From: JAVBMJ01 sp031551275
GTDB taxonomy: Bacteria > Bacteroidota > Bacteroidia > Bacteroidales > Rikenellaceae
Assembly (NCBI GenBank): GCA_031551275.1
Contig: JAVBNX010000009.1
Span: 62,001 to 126,000, forward strand
Length of the DNA: 64,000 nucleotides
Direction of reading: 5' to 3'
Below the pieces are notes generated by a model, which had not been told where the DNA came from, made no database searches, and saw only the letters and a list, made by a program, of their open reading frames with translations. Below, piece by piece: positions 50,879 to 59,047 of the stretch. How positions within the stretch are numbered: the stretch's first letter is position 1; each line of letters opens with the position of its first letter. The position numbers were made by a program, and so were the translations under genes.

Positions 50879-51736
50879 CTATTTCAGTCCCGCGATCCAC
50901 CGTTCCAGCGCCGCCGAAAAATCATCCCACCAGGGCTGTGTGCCCCGGAATCCCCATCCGTGCCCGCCCGTGGGGTAGGTCAGCATTTCGCATCCCCCGA
51001 CCCCGGCCCGGCCCAACGCCCTGAAATAGTTGACGCTGTGCTCGTAGGGAACCCCCTTGTCGTCCTGGCAATGGACCAGAAAGGCGGGCGGGGTCCCGGG
51101 GCCGACCTGCATGGCCGGGGAGAATCTTTCGAGCGTCTCCGCCGACGGATCCTCGCCCAGCAAACCCCTGACCGACCCGGCGTGGGTGTCGCCGATCATG
51201 GTCGTCACGGGATAGATCAGGATCGAAAAGCCGGGCCTGCAATCCGGCGTGCAGAGCGTGGAGGCCGTCGCGGCGAGGTGTCCCCCCGCCGAAAAGCCCA
51301 TAATGCCCACCTTGCCAGGATTTACGCCCCACTCGGAACTTCGTTCGCGCACGGTTTCTATCGCCTTGAGCGCGTCGCGCAAAGGGATTTCGCTGTGGCC
51401 GTTGGGCATCCTGTATTTGAGCACGGCGGCCGTGATCCCCCTTTGGGCCATCCATTCGGCGGCCATCCGCCCCTCGCTCTCCATCGACAGGAACATATAC
51501 CCCCCGCCGGGACAGATCACCACGCATTGGCCCGTGGCCGTGCCCTCATCCGGAAAATAGAGCGTCAACGTGGGGACCTTTACGTTGTACGCTCTCCCGT
51601 CGATCAACGTTTCCGGCTCGGACATGCCGTTCGAATCGGGCAGCCCGTCGGGATAGAGCAACATTTCGAATGTGCGGAAAGCCATCGAAGGCGACACCAT
51701 AGCGCAAAACATGAGGCAAAGGGTAATCCTTTTCAT
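50879..51736 (-). CDS. Secreted alpha/beta hydrolase (acetylesterase/lipase type), copy 2
   Basis: A 285-residue exported hydrolase, start at the ATG at 51736 (MKRITLCLMFCAMVSPSMA signal) since the longer frame begins in the promoter region. Motifs: VICPGGGYMFL, GFSAGGH (nucleophile Ser near 145), DDKGVPYEHS and GGHGWGF. It shares long stretches of identity with the hydrolase at 44805-45659, including the helix KAIETVRER and the PxKxGxMGxSAGGHLA region, so the two are paralogues. Probably an esterase on polysaccharide side groups. Divergent from the glycosyltransferase gene. Confidence 0.87.
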   Translation of the reverse strand: MKRITLCLMFCAMVSPSMAFRTFEMLLYPDGLPDSNGMSEPETLIDGRAYNVKVPTLTLYFPDEGTATGQCVVICPGGGYMFLSMESEGRMAAEWMAQRGITAAVLKYRMPNGHSEIPLRDALKAIETVRERSSEWGVNPGKVGIMGFSAGGHLAATASTLCTPDCRPGFSILIYPVTTMIGDTHAGSVRGLLGEDPSAETLERFSPAMQVGPGTPPAFLVHCQDDKGVPYEHSVNYFRALGRAGVGGCEMLTYPTGGHGWGFRGTQPWWDDFSAALERWIAGLK

Positions 51737-51753
51737 CCTAAATCCTTTGAAGG

Positions 51754-51761
51754 CAAATGTA
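51754..51761 (-). promoter_or_regulatory. -7 element of hydrolase copy 2
   Basis: TACATTTG on the minus strand, perfect match to TAnnTTTG, 17 nt upstream of the ATG at 51736. Confidence 0.65.
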
Positions 51762-51773
51762 ACCAAAAATCCC

Positions 51774-51781
51774 TATATTTG
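51774..51781 (+). promoter_or_regulatory. -7 element of the GT2 gene
   Basis: TATATTTG, perfect match to TAnnTTTG, 18 nt upstream of the ATG at 51800; the leftward element of hydrolase copy 2 is only 12 bp away. Confidence 0.65.
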
Positions 51782-51799
51782 CACCAAACCTCAAACGCA

Positions 51800-52654
51800 A
51801 TGTGGTACGATAAATACATGGGATACTTTGGCGACTTCGACGCCTTCCCCCCCGAGCTCTTCGCCCAAACCAAAGCCCGGTTGGACGCCCTGGAAAAAGG
51901 CCCCGTCGAGGTCTCCTTTGTGGTGATCGCCTACAACGAGGAGAAGAACCTGCTGCCCTGCATCCTCTCGCTGGCCGATCTGAAGACCGACCGCTCCGTG
52001 GAGGTGATCGTGGTCGACAACAACTCGAAGGACCGCACCCGGGAGCTGATCGACCGTTTGGGCGTGCGCACCGTCTTCCAGCCCAAACAGGGCCACGGCC
52101 ACGCGCGCCAGGCGGGCATGGACGCCGCCCGGGGCAAGTACCACTTCTCGGGCGACAGCGATTCGCTGTACCGCCCCACCCACATCGACGCGATGCTCAA
52201 GCAGTTGGAAAAGCCCGGCACCTCGTGCGTGTTCGCCCCCTACGGCTTCTATCCCGACGGGAAAAAGAGCCGCCTGCAACTCTCCTTCTACGAATTCTTC
52301 CGCGATCTGGTGGTCCGTTTCCGCGCCGTCAAGCGCCCCGAGCTCTCGGTGGGCGGGGCGGCCTTCGCTTTCCGCACGGAGGACGGCCGCAAGTTCGGCT
52401 GGCGGACCGACATCAAGCGCGGCGAGGACGGCTCGATGCTGTGGAGCCTCAACGCGGTGGGCAAACCCCGCCTGGTCATGTCGCGCAAGGCCCGCATCGC
52501 CTCGAGCTCCCGCCGTCTGGATGCCGACGGCTCGATGGGCGCGATGATCTGGCAGCGCTTCAAAAAGGATCTTTTGCGCTTCGGCAGCCTCTTTAAACGC
52601 AGCAAGGGCTACACCGACCACGAATCGAATTTAAGGGAAGACCGCGAGAAATAA
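51800..52654 (+). CDS. Glycosyltransferase family 2 protein
   Basis: A 284-residue GT-A fold glycosyltransferase: N-terminal VSFVVIAYNEEKNLLPCIL (about 37-55), VIVVDNNSKDRT (about 74-85), and the metal-binding FSGDSDSLY (about 118-126) in place of DxD. No transmembrane helix is visible, so it acts at the cytosolic membrane face, on an unknown acceptor. The ATG at 51800 follows a promoter directly; the much longer frame to the left is antisense to the hydrolase gene and is not coding. Confidence 0.9.
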   Translation: MWYDKYMGYFGDFDAFPPELFAQTKARLDALEKGPVEVSFVVIAYNEEKNLLPCILSLADLKTDRSVEVIVVDNNSKDRTRELIDRLGVRTVFQPKQGHGHARQAGMDAARGKYHFSGDSDSLYRPTHIDAMLKQLEKPGTSCVFAPYGFYPDGKKSRLQLSFYEFFRDLVVRFRAVKRPELSVGGAAFAFRTEDGRKFGWRTDIKRGEDGSMLWSLNAVGKPRLVMSRKARIASSSRRLDADGSMGAMIWQRFKKDLLRFGSLFKRSKGYTDHESNLREDREK

Positions 52655-52702
52655 TACGGCCTAGACAGTGCTTGAACGACTTAATCCAAATATATTGGCC
52701 TA

Positions 52703-53749
52703 ATGAAAAGAATCATTGTTACCACAACGAATAGCGTTGAAGGCTCAGAAATAATTAAGTATTTGGGAATCGTTTCCAATAATGTGGTTTTAGGGACGAA
52801 TATATTTTCCGACCTTTTAGCATCACTTAGTGATATTTTCGGCGGCACATCGGGTACATATCAAAAAAAATTGCGCGAAATATACGATATGAATATTGCC
52901 TGTATAAGCGAAAAGGCAAAAGCGTTGGGTGCCAATGGAATTGTTGGGGTGCGGATTGATTTTGACGAAATATCCGGAGGCGGTAAGTCCATGTTCATGG
53001 CGTCGATTGTGGGCACAGCTGTCGTCATACAGCATCCAGAAACTGCAGTTCCAGATTCTGCGAAACAGGTGGTTGGTTATGATGAGTTGTCGAATGAATT
53101 GACCAAACGCGGGATAATTAATCTATTGAATGATAAAAAACTGCCTACTAAAGAGTTGTGGAACCACCTATTTCTCAATCCGATTGATAATATAGCGGAG
53201 CCTCTACTCGCTTTGTATACAGATACGGTTTACCAATGTTCTGAAGCATTGTATCTCGATGAGTTGAATAAGAATCTGCCGACGTATATGAGCATCGTAT
53301 CTAAAGATATAGCCATAAGGTCTTTGTATGGTCTTTTACCATCTAAAGGGAAAAAAGTACTACCCATTATTGAGGCGAATAAACTATTTTCTGCAAAAGA
53401 GGTAATTAATTTACTCCAATGCGGAGAAATAGATGCCGCCATCAGTGTGTTGTCGGTCCCGTTGGAATACTATACATCCAACGATGTGGATGAAATGAAA
53501 ACCATTGCCGATATGGTTGACAGTCTTCCGATGAAAGGAGGGAAGCAGACGGTAAAAGGGGGTATGCTCTCCAAGGAGAAAGAAAAGTACATTTGCCCCA
53601 ACGGGCACGCTAATAATGCCGAATATGAGTTTTGCAAAACCTGCGGAAAAGATGCAAAAGGGTTGACAGAGTCCCAATGGGTAGAGATAAACACGTTTAA
53701 GCGAAATATCCAATGCATCGAGGACCTTTTCGCGGAGAACCGGAATTAA
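52703..53749 (+). CDS. YbjQ-domain (UPF0145) protein with C-terminal zinc ribbon
   Basis: A 348-residue protein whose N-terminal 110 residues match the YbjQ/UPF0145 heavy-metal-binding-like domain (TTTNSVEGSEIIKYLGIV, LREIYDMNIACISEKAKALGANGIVGVRIDF). A helical middle part (about 130-285) follows, and near the C-terminus a four-cysteine/histidine zinc-ribbon (CPNGHANNAEYEFCKTCG, about 300-317). Such domains occur in pentameric cytosolic proteins of unknown role. The gene is strikingly AT-rich with different codon use, which points to horizontal acquisition. Confidence 0.75.
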   Translation: MKRIIVTTTNSVEGSEIIKYLGIVSNNVVLGTNIFSDLLASLSDIFGGTSGTYQKKLREIYDMNIACISEKAKALGANGIVGVRIDFDEISGGGKSMFMASIVGTAVVIQHPETAVPDSAKQVVGYDELSNELTKRGIINLLNDKKLPTKELWNHLFLNPIDNIAEPLLALYTDTVYQCSEALYLDELNKNLPTYMSIVSKDIAIRSLYGLLPSKGKKVLPIIEANKLFSAKEVINLLQCGEIDAAISVLSVPLEYYTSNDVDEMKTIADMVDSLPMKGGKQTVKGGMLSKEKEKYICPNGHANNAEYEFCKTCGKDAKGLTESQWVEINTFKRNIQCIEDLFAENRN

Positions 53750-53803
53750 CCCTGAATGTCGAAAGGGTAGCCGGTGCAGCCCCGAACGGAAGCCTTGCTG
53801 TGA

Positions 53804-54475
53804 TCAGAAATGAGTCCTGCTGTCTTTTCCTATGATCTTCCAGAGCAACCCGGTGGTCTCGAAGGTCGTGCTGATGGTGAACTGCTCCCGTCCCGACACG
53901 TCCGCCTTGCGCTCCCTGTGGGTTATGTTCCAGCCCTTTTTCAGGTCGAGCGCGAACGTATCGTCCGTCCCTTTCGTCTTTTTGACCACTCCGGTTAGGG
54001 TAACAGCCCTGTCGACGTAGATAAAGCCCACCCGCGCGGTACCCACCGCCCAGTCGTTGCCTTTGCCGTAGTAGACGTTGCCGATGCCGGTATTTGAATC
54101 GTCGAACGCATAGAACTCCTCCTCGTCGATGCCGTACACCTTTACCTTGGCGTCCGAGATCGAAAGGCCGCTCATATCGTCCCCGTCGAACATGGCGCTG
54201 ATCGTGGCCAGGTAAGCGTCGTTGAGCGGAGCGGGCAGGGTCAGCGAGAAACCGCCGTTTACGAAATCCGCCCTGACGGCGATCGACGCAGCCGATGCGG
54301 CCTTGACCGCCCCGGGGCCTTTCAGGTCGATGCCGACCTGGTGGACGCCCTGGATGTCGCCGCCGACGTTCGCCGCCGTGATCACTTTCGGGGAGGGCGC
54401 GTCTCCATCCTTGTCTTTGTCGCAGCCCGCCAACGCGAAGGCCGCCAGAGTGCAAAAAAACACCAATTTTTTCAT
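53804..54475 (-). CDS. Lipoprotein of unknown function
   Basis: A 223-residue lipoprotein; start at the ATG at 54475 (MKKLVFFCTLAAFALAGC, lipobox LAGC at Cys18). The longer frame from 54562 would begin upstream of the promoter. The mature part is beta-rich with short repeats of the type AxxFVNGGFSLTLP and AVTLTGVVKKTKGTDDTF, typical of small Bacteroidales surface or periplasmic lipoproteins of unassigned function. Single gene behind its own promoter. Confidence 0.8.
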   Translation of the reverse strand: MKKLVFFCTLAAFALAGCDKDKDGDAPSPKVITAANVGGDIQGVHQVGIDLKGPGAVKAASAASIAVRADFVNGGFSLTLPAPLNDAYLATISAMFDGDDMSGLSISDAKVKVYGIDEEEFYAFDDSNTGIGNVYYGKGNDWAVGTARVGFIYVDRAVTLTGVVKKTKGTDDTFALDLKKGWNITHRERKADVSGREQFTISTTFETTGLLWKIIGKDSRTHF

Positions 54476-54531
54476 GGTCACTAAAATTTGGGGGGTTAAT
54501 GTTGTCGAACGGGTCATCGATGAATGCAGCA

Positions 54532-54562
54532 CAAAGCTACACCCTTGCCGGCCACCCGTCAA
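54532..54562 (-). promoter_or_regulatory. Promoter of the 53804-54475 lipoprotein gene
   Basis: Minus strand: TTGA (54559-54562), 19-nt spacer, TAGCTTTG (54532-54539). The leader would be about 50 nt. Confidence 0.65.
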
Positions 54563-54598
54563 CCCCCCTTTTTAGTGTTTTTTTGCTGATTTGCAGCC

Positions 54599-55834
54599 CT
54601 ATTCGTAGGCCCCCGACTTGAGCGTGCCCACCTCGACCGGCGTGAGGAACCGCCATCCGCCCCGCTTGAGCTTCTGCTTGGTCAGCCCGGCGAAGTAGAC
54701 CCGGTCGAGCTTCTGGACCTTGTAGCCCAGCGCTTCGAACATCCGCCTGACCACCCGGTTGCGCCCCGAGTGGATCTCGATGCCGATCTCCTTGCGGTTT
54801 TCCTTCACGTAGCTGATATCGTCCGCCGCGATGGGACCGTCCTCCAGCTCTATGCCTTTGGATATCTGGTCCATATCGGCTTTGGTCAGCGCCTTGTCGA
54901 GCGTTACCTGGTAGATCTTCTTCTTGTTGAACGAGGGGTGGGTCAACCGCTTGGTCAGGTCCCCGTCGTTGGTAAACAACAGCACGCCCATGCTGTTCTT
55001 GTCGAGCCTGCCCACCGGGTAGACCCTCTCGTGGCACGCCTCTTTCAACAGGTCCATCACGATCTTGTCCGCGTGGGGATCCTCGATGGTGGTGGCGTAG
55101 CCTTTGGGCTTGTTCATCACGATGTAGACCTTCTTCTCGCCTTTGAGCGTCTGGTCGTGGAACTGTACGTTGTCGGTCGGCAACACTTTGGTTCCCAGCT
55201 CGGTGACGATCTTCCCGTTCACGCTTACAACCCCCGATGCGATGTAGGTGTCGGCCTCGCGGCGCGAACACATTCCCGACTGGGCGATAAAGCGGTTCAG
55301 CCTCACGGGCTTGTCCTGCACCGGGGCGCTGAACCTCGGGTAGTTGTCCTTGTCGTATTTGGGCTGGTCGTCGCGTTTATCCTTCTTGAATCCCGGTTTT
55401 CTGTCGTACCCGGGCTTGCCGTCGAATTTACGCCCCGGCTTGCCGTCGTAATCCCTTTCGGGGCGGGGTTTTCCGTATGCGGGTTTGTCTTTCGAGTATG
55501 CAGGTTTGTCTTTCCCGTAGCCAGGCTTATCTTTTGCGAATCCGGGTTTGTCTTTCCCGTACCCGCCGCGGTCCTTGTCGTATCCGGGACGGGGCTTGCC
55601 GTAGGCGCCTTTTTCCCGGTTGTCCGCGGGCCTCTCGCGGTTATAGTCCGGCCTTTCGCGGTTGAAATCGCGCTCTCTGCGCTCCGGCTTCTCCTTGTCG
55701 CCTTCCCAGGCGGGGCGGTTGTCGGGGGTAAAATTGGGGTTGAACGACCGCCTCACGGCGTCGCCCACGGCACCCGGCCGGCGTTCTACTTTCGAGTAGG
55801 ACGATGTGCGCGTCCTCTTTTTCTTGTTCTCCAT
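54599..55834 (-). CDS. rRNA pseudouridine synthase (RsuA/RluB family) with N-terminal charged repeats
   Basis: A 411-residue protein. The C-terminal 240 residues form a normal RsuA/RluB-type synthase: S4 RNA-binding domain (LNRFIAQSGMCSRREADTYI, about 178-197), the catalytic aspartate in YPVGRLDKNSMGVLLF (about 268-283) and EIHSGRNRVVRRMFEALGY. It converts specific rRNA uridines to pseudouridine. The first 170 residues are a disordered, highly charged extension with tandem KDKPxYx-type units (about 70-125) and RxRPDYNRERP units; such extensions occur in Bacteroidota homologues. The extension could bind RNA or ribosomes. Confidence 0.92.
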   Translation of the reverse strand: MENKKKRTRTSSYSKVERRPGAVGDAVRRSFNPNFTPDNRPAWEGDKEKPERRERDFNRERPDYNRERPADNREKGAYGKPRPGYDKDRGGYGKDKPGFAKDKPGYGKDKPAYSKDKPAYGKPRPERDYDGKPGRKFDGKPGYDRKPGFKKDKRDDQPKYDKDNYPRFSAPVQDKPVRLNRFIAQSGMCSRREADTYIASGVVSVNGKIVTELGTKVLPTDNVQFHDQTLKGEKKVYIVMNKPKGYATTIEDPHADKIVMDLLKEACHERVYPVGRLDKNSMGVLLFTNDGDLTKRLTHPSFNKKKIYQVTLDKALTKADMDQISKGIELEDGPIAADDISYVKENRKEIGIEIHSGRNRVVRRMFEALGYKVQKLDRVYFAGLTKQKLKRGGWRFLTPVEVGTLKSGAYE

Positions 55835-55851
55835 GGGTCGTAATTCTGCGG

Positions 55852-55859
55852 CAAAGGTA
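55852..55859 (-). promoter_or_regulatory. -7 element of the pseudouridine synthase gene
   Basis: TACCTTTG on the minus strand, perfect match to TAnnTTTG, 17 nt upstream of the ATG at 55834. Confidence 0.65.
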
Positions 55860-55883
55860 ATTTATTTTCAACCAAGAATGCAA

Positions 55884-55915
55884 TTTGCGAACCAATCCTA
55901 AATTTTATAGTTTTG
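55884..55915 (+). promoter_or_regulatory. Promoter of the MalY/PatB-type aminotransferase gene
   Basis: TTTG (55884-55887), 20-nt spacer, TAGTTTTG (55908-55915), then 17 nt to the ATG at 55933. This excludes the earlier in-frame ATG at 55885 as start. Confidence 0.7.
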
Positions 55916-55932
55916 TGGGCAAAGAAAAACGC

Positions 55933-57099
55933 ATGATTTACGATTTCGATCATATTGCACAGCGCGAGGGGACCGATTGTTTCAAGTACGACGGCCGCGA
56001 GCAGGTCTTCGGCCGCGGGGACGTAATCCCCGCCTGGGTCGCCGACATGGATTTCCCCGTCGCCCCCTTTATCCGTGAGGCCCTGGCCCACCGCCTGGAA
56101 AACCCCGTTTACGGCTACGAGTTCCGCTCCGACGCCTTCTCCGGCGCGGTGGCCGGGTGGGTGGGCCGCCGCAACGGTTGGCAGATCGATCCCCGCTGGG
56201 TTGACTTCACTCCGGGCGTGGTGGCCGGTTTCGCGCTGGCGATCCGGGCTTTGAGCGCTAAAGGCGACGGGGTGGTGATCCAGCCGCCCGTCTACCACCC
56301 CTTCGCGCAGGTGATCAAGGCCAACGGCCGCAAAGTGATCGACAACCAGCTCAAACCCACGCCGGAGGGCTACCGCATCGACTTCGAGGAGCTCGACCGC
56401 AAGTTGCGCCAGGCCCGCCTGCTGCTCTTTTGCAACCCCCACAACCCCACGGGCCGGGTCTTTACCCGGGAGGAGTTGCAGCAGGTGGCCGACCTGTGCC
56501 GGAAGCACAACGTGAGGATCATCTCCGACGAGATCCACTGTGATTTGATCCAAAAGCCCCACCGCCACATCCACATCGCCTCCCTGTCGGACTGGGCGCT
56601 GGAAAACACCGTTACCCTGGTCGCCCCGAGCAAGACCTTCAACCTGGCCGCCCTCTCGACCGCCGTCTCGATTACCCCGTCCGCCTCTTTGCGCCGCAAG
56701 CTGACCGCCGCCATGGACAAGCTCCACGTCGGTTTGGGCAACACCTTCGGCAACGCGGCATTGATCGCCGCCTACACGCAGGGCGACGAGTGGCTCGACC
56801 AGCTTAACGCCTACACGGGCAAAAGTATGCAATGGGTATGCGATTTTCTGGAAAAGCAGCTCCCTTCGGTCAGGAGCAGCGTCTCGGAGGGGACCTACAT
56901 GATGTGGCTGGATTTCACGGAGTGGAAGCTCCCCGGCGCCCAACTGCACGACCACCTGATCCAAAAAGCGGGCGTGGGCCTCAACGACGGAAGGATGTTC
57001 GGTCCCGGCGGCGAAGGCTTTATGAGGCTCAACTGCGCCTCCTCGCTGGCTGTCATACAACAAATCATGGAGCGGATAGCCGCCTCCAAGCCGCGTTGA
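55933..57099 (+). CDS. PLP-dependent aminotransferase, MalY/PatB (cystathionine beta-lyase) type
   Basis: A 388-residue fold type I PLP enzyme. The N-terminal VIPAWVADMDFPVAPFI segment (about 31-47), NPVYGYEF, FCNPHNPTGRVF (about 166-177), ISDEIHCDLI (about 197-206) and the PLP lysine in APSKTFNLAAL (K234) mark the MalY/PatB group. These enzymes release homocysteine or other thiols from C-S conjugates. It converges with the succinylornithine carbamoyltransferase gene at 3 bp distance. Confidence 0.93.
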   Translation: MIYDFDHIAQREGTDCFKYDGREQVFGRGDVIPAWVADMDFPVAPFIREALAHRLENPVYGYEFRSDAFSGAVAGWVGRRNGWQIDPRWVDFTPGVVAGFALAIRALSAKGDGVVIQPPVYHPFAQVIKANGRKVIDNQLKPTPEGYRIDFEELDRKLRQARLLLFCNPHNPTGRVFTREELQQVADLCRKHNVRIISDEIHCDLIQKPHRHIHIASLSDWALENTVTLVAPSKTFNLAALSTAVSITPSASLRRKLTAAMDKLHVGLGNTFGNAALIAAYTQGDEWLDQLNAYTGKSMQWVCDFLEKQLPSVRSSVSEGTYMMWLDFTEWKLPGAQLHDHLIQKAGVGLNDGRMFGPGGEGFMRLNCASSLAVIQQIMERIAASKPR

Positions 57100-57102
57100 C
57101 CG

Positions 57103-58056
57103 TTACAGCGATTTCAGCATTCTGGCCAAGACCGTCTGCGCGGAGATCTCCCGGTTGGCCGCCTCGGGAATGACGATCGACCGGGGCGAGTCGATTACCT
57201 CGTCCGCCACGATCATGTTGCGCCTCACGGGCAAACAGTGCATGAAATAGGCGTTGTCGGTCAAGGCCATCTTTTTGGCGTCCACCGTCCAGGACATATC
57301 CTTGGAGAGGATCTTCCCGTAATTCGGGTCCTGGAACGCCGACCAGTTCTTGGCGTAGATAAAATCCGCCCCATGGAACGCCTCATCCTGGTCGTGGGTC
57401 ACTTTCGCGCCCCGGACGAATTTTTCGTCCAGCTCGTACCCCTCGGGGTGGGTAATCACGAACTCCACGTCCGCCTCGTTCATAAAGTCGGCGAACGAAT
57501 TGGGCACGGCCTGCGGCAAGGCCCTGGGGTGGGGCGCCCAGGTCAAAACCACCTTCGGACGCGGTTTGGTTTTGTGCTCCTCGATGGTAATCAAATCGGC
57601 GAAAGCCTGCAAGGGGTGGCCGGTAGCCGCCTCCATGCTGATCACGGGCTTGCCCGACAGCTCGATAAACTGCGAGAGCACCGTCTCGGCCGTATCGTAC
57701 GCCTTGTTCTCCAATCCGGCGAAGGCCCTGACCGCGATGATGTCGCAGTAACACCCCATCACCGGGATCGCCTCGAGGATATGCTCGGGCTTGTCCCCGT
57801 CCATTACCACGCCCAGTTTGGTCTCCAGCTTCCACGCCCCCTGGTTGATATCGAGCACGATGGTGTTCATCCCCAGGTTCATGGCCGCCTTCTGGGTACT
57901 GAGCCGCGTGCGCAGGCTCGAGTTGAAAAAGACCATCATCAGGGTCTTGTCCGTGCCGAGCTGCTTGTGCGCGAACCGGTCGGCTTTAATCTCGAGGGCT
58001 TCTTTCACGGCCCGGTTCAAATCGCCCAGGTCGCGGACGTTGGTGTAGGTTTTCAT
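57103..58056 (-). CDS. argF': N-succinylornithine carbamoyltransferase
   Basis: A 317-residue transcarbamylase of the Bacteroidota arginine pathway, which carbamoylates N-succinyl- (or N-acetyl-) ornithine. The phosphate loop reads SSLRTR (47-52) rather than STRTR of ordinary ornithine carbamoyltransferase; FMHCLPVRR (about 273-281) holds the HCLP motif. Residue 90 is proline (GDKPEH), the residue reported to specify the succinyl substrate, whereas the acetyl-specific enzyme has glutamate there. Preceded by its own promoter, downstream of the MmcQ/YjbR gene. Confidence 0.92.
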   Translation of the reverse strand: MKTYTNVRDLGDLNRAVKEALEIKADRFAHKQLGTDKTLMMVFFNSSLRTRLSTQKAAMNLGMNTIVLDINQGAWKLETKLGVVMDGDKPEHILEAIPVMGCYCDIIAVRAFAGLENKAYDTAETVLSQFIELSGKPVISMEAATGHPLQAFADLITIEEHKTKPRPKVVLTWAPHPRALPQAVPNSFADFMNEADVEFVITHPEGYELDEKFVRGAKVTHDQDEAFHGADFIYAKNWSAFQDPNYGKILSKDMSWTVDAKKMALTDNAYFMHCLPVRRNMIVADEVIDSPRSIVIPEAANREISAQTVLARMLKSL

Positions 58057-58086
58057 GGTAATAGCACAACTTCAATAAATCAGGTA

Positions 58087-58094
58087 CAAAGGTA
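58087..58094 (-). promoter_or_regulatory. -7 element of the succinylornithine carbamoyltransferase gene
   Basis: TACCTTTG on the minus strand, perfect match to TAnnTTTG, 30 nt upstream of the ATG at 58056. Confidence 0.65.
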
Positions 58095-58100
58095 ATACAT

Positions 58101-58448
58101 TTACCCCGAAAACGCACCTCCGGCCACCAGATCGTATGAATCCCTGACCAGGGCCCTGACCTGATCATCGGGCATATCGTCGTTGAAGCGCACGCTGATC
58201 CAGTACTTCGCGTTGCCGTTGAAGGGCTTGTTTACCGCCCGGTAGCGCGCTTTGAGCTCGTCTATCCTTTCGGGATCGCACTTGATCGTGCAGGCGTCGA
58301 AGGTGTCCATGTTGAAGTAGCAGAATATCTTCCCGCCCACATAGAACACCAGCACCGACTCCGCCCACTTGTTGAATTTGGCGAACGGCGTCCCCTCACT
58401 GCTCCCCGGCAGCGACAGGCAAAACTCCCTGAACTCCTCGATGTGCAA
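58101..58448 (-). CDS. MmcQ/YjbR family protein
   Basis: A 115-residue protein of the YjbR/MmcQ family (CyaY-like fold, DNA-binding-like). Family features are the N-terminal EEFREFCLSLPGSSEGTPF, FNKWAESVLVFYVGGKIFCYFNM and YWISVRFNDDMPDDQVRALVRDSYDLV. Biological role of the family is unclear. It follows the unknown 193-residue gene by 11 bp and YbaK before that. Confidence 0.88.
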   Translation of the reverse strand: MHIEEFREFCLSLPGSSEGTPFAKFNKWAESVLVFYVGGKIFCYFNMDTFDACTIKCDPERIDELKARYRAVNKPFNGNAKYWISVRFNDDMPDDQVRALVRDSYDLVAGGAFSG

Positions 58449-58459
58449 AATGCGCCTGT

Positions 58460-59041
58460 TTAGTAGATGTTTTCTATATCGACACTCAGCTTTTCACTCC
58501 CTGTGAAGATCTCCACCCGCTTCCTCGACATATCGACCCGGTCCACGAAAGGGAAAACGTGATTGTCCTGACCGATGACCACAGACGATGTTGAAACGGT
58601 TTTGCGCGAGTCGAGGTTCTCCACCGTGAACAGGACCCGGTCTTCCGTATCGTCCACGTAGACGACGTTGTGGTTGATGTTGTCCATCTGGACTATGGTT
58701 TTGTCGATGTAGACATAATTCCTATCCTTGCCGAGCGGCACGAAGATATACCTCGATTGGGCCTGCGACCACCAGGTCAGAATACATACCCAATCGTTGT
58801 TCGCCCAGGATAGTTCCGGTTCCCTTTGCAGGACGCCCTCCTTTTCGAGGTCGATTACCCACTCTCCGTCGCCCAAGGTTCGGACCACCTCCCAACAGCA
58901 TGGCTCCGCGCATCGCATCGCCACTTTCACGCTGTCCCTGTCGAGGATGGTTTCCCGATAGGGTTCTTCCGATTTTCCCGGGATGCCCCGCCCGGCAAGC
59001 GTCGCCAGCAATCCGGACAATATATTCATAAACAGGCTCAT
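58460..59041 (-). CDS. Protein of unknown function (193 aa)
   Basis: A 193-residue protein with a short hydrophobic N-terminus (MSLFMNILSGLLATLAGRG), which could be a weak membrane anchor or signal without clear cleavage site. The remainder is soluble and beta-rich, with three cysteines (CAEPCC near residue 44-49, and Cys near 86). No family recognised. Gap of 6 bp to YbaK upstream and 11 bp to MmcQ downstream puts it inside a three-gene operon, supporting that it is expressed. Confidence 0.7.
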   Translation of the reverse strand: MSLFMNILSGLLATLAGRGIPGKSEEPYRETILDRDSVKVAMRCAEPCCWEVVRTLGDGEWVIDLEKEGVLQREPELSWANNDWVCILTWWSQAQSRYIFVPLGKDRNYVYIDKTIVQMDNINHNVVYVDDTEDRVLFTVENLDSRKTVSTSSVVIGQDNHVFPFVDRVDMSRKRVEIFTGSEKLSVDIENIY

Positions 59042-59047
59042 AAAGCT

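Noticed and set aside
50867..51799. Open frame running into the glycosyltransferase from the left (would give a 595-residue protein)
   Set aside because: The first 310 codons are antisense to the secreted hydrolase gene and read as low-complexity sequence; a promoter and ATG directly in front of the GT2 domain mark the real start.
55450..55640. Short regular repeats considered as a possible CRISPR-like array
   Set aside because: The repeats are in frame within a coding region, have no unique spacers and encode KDKP-type units.
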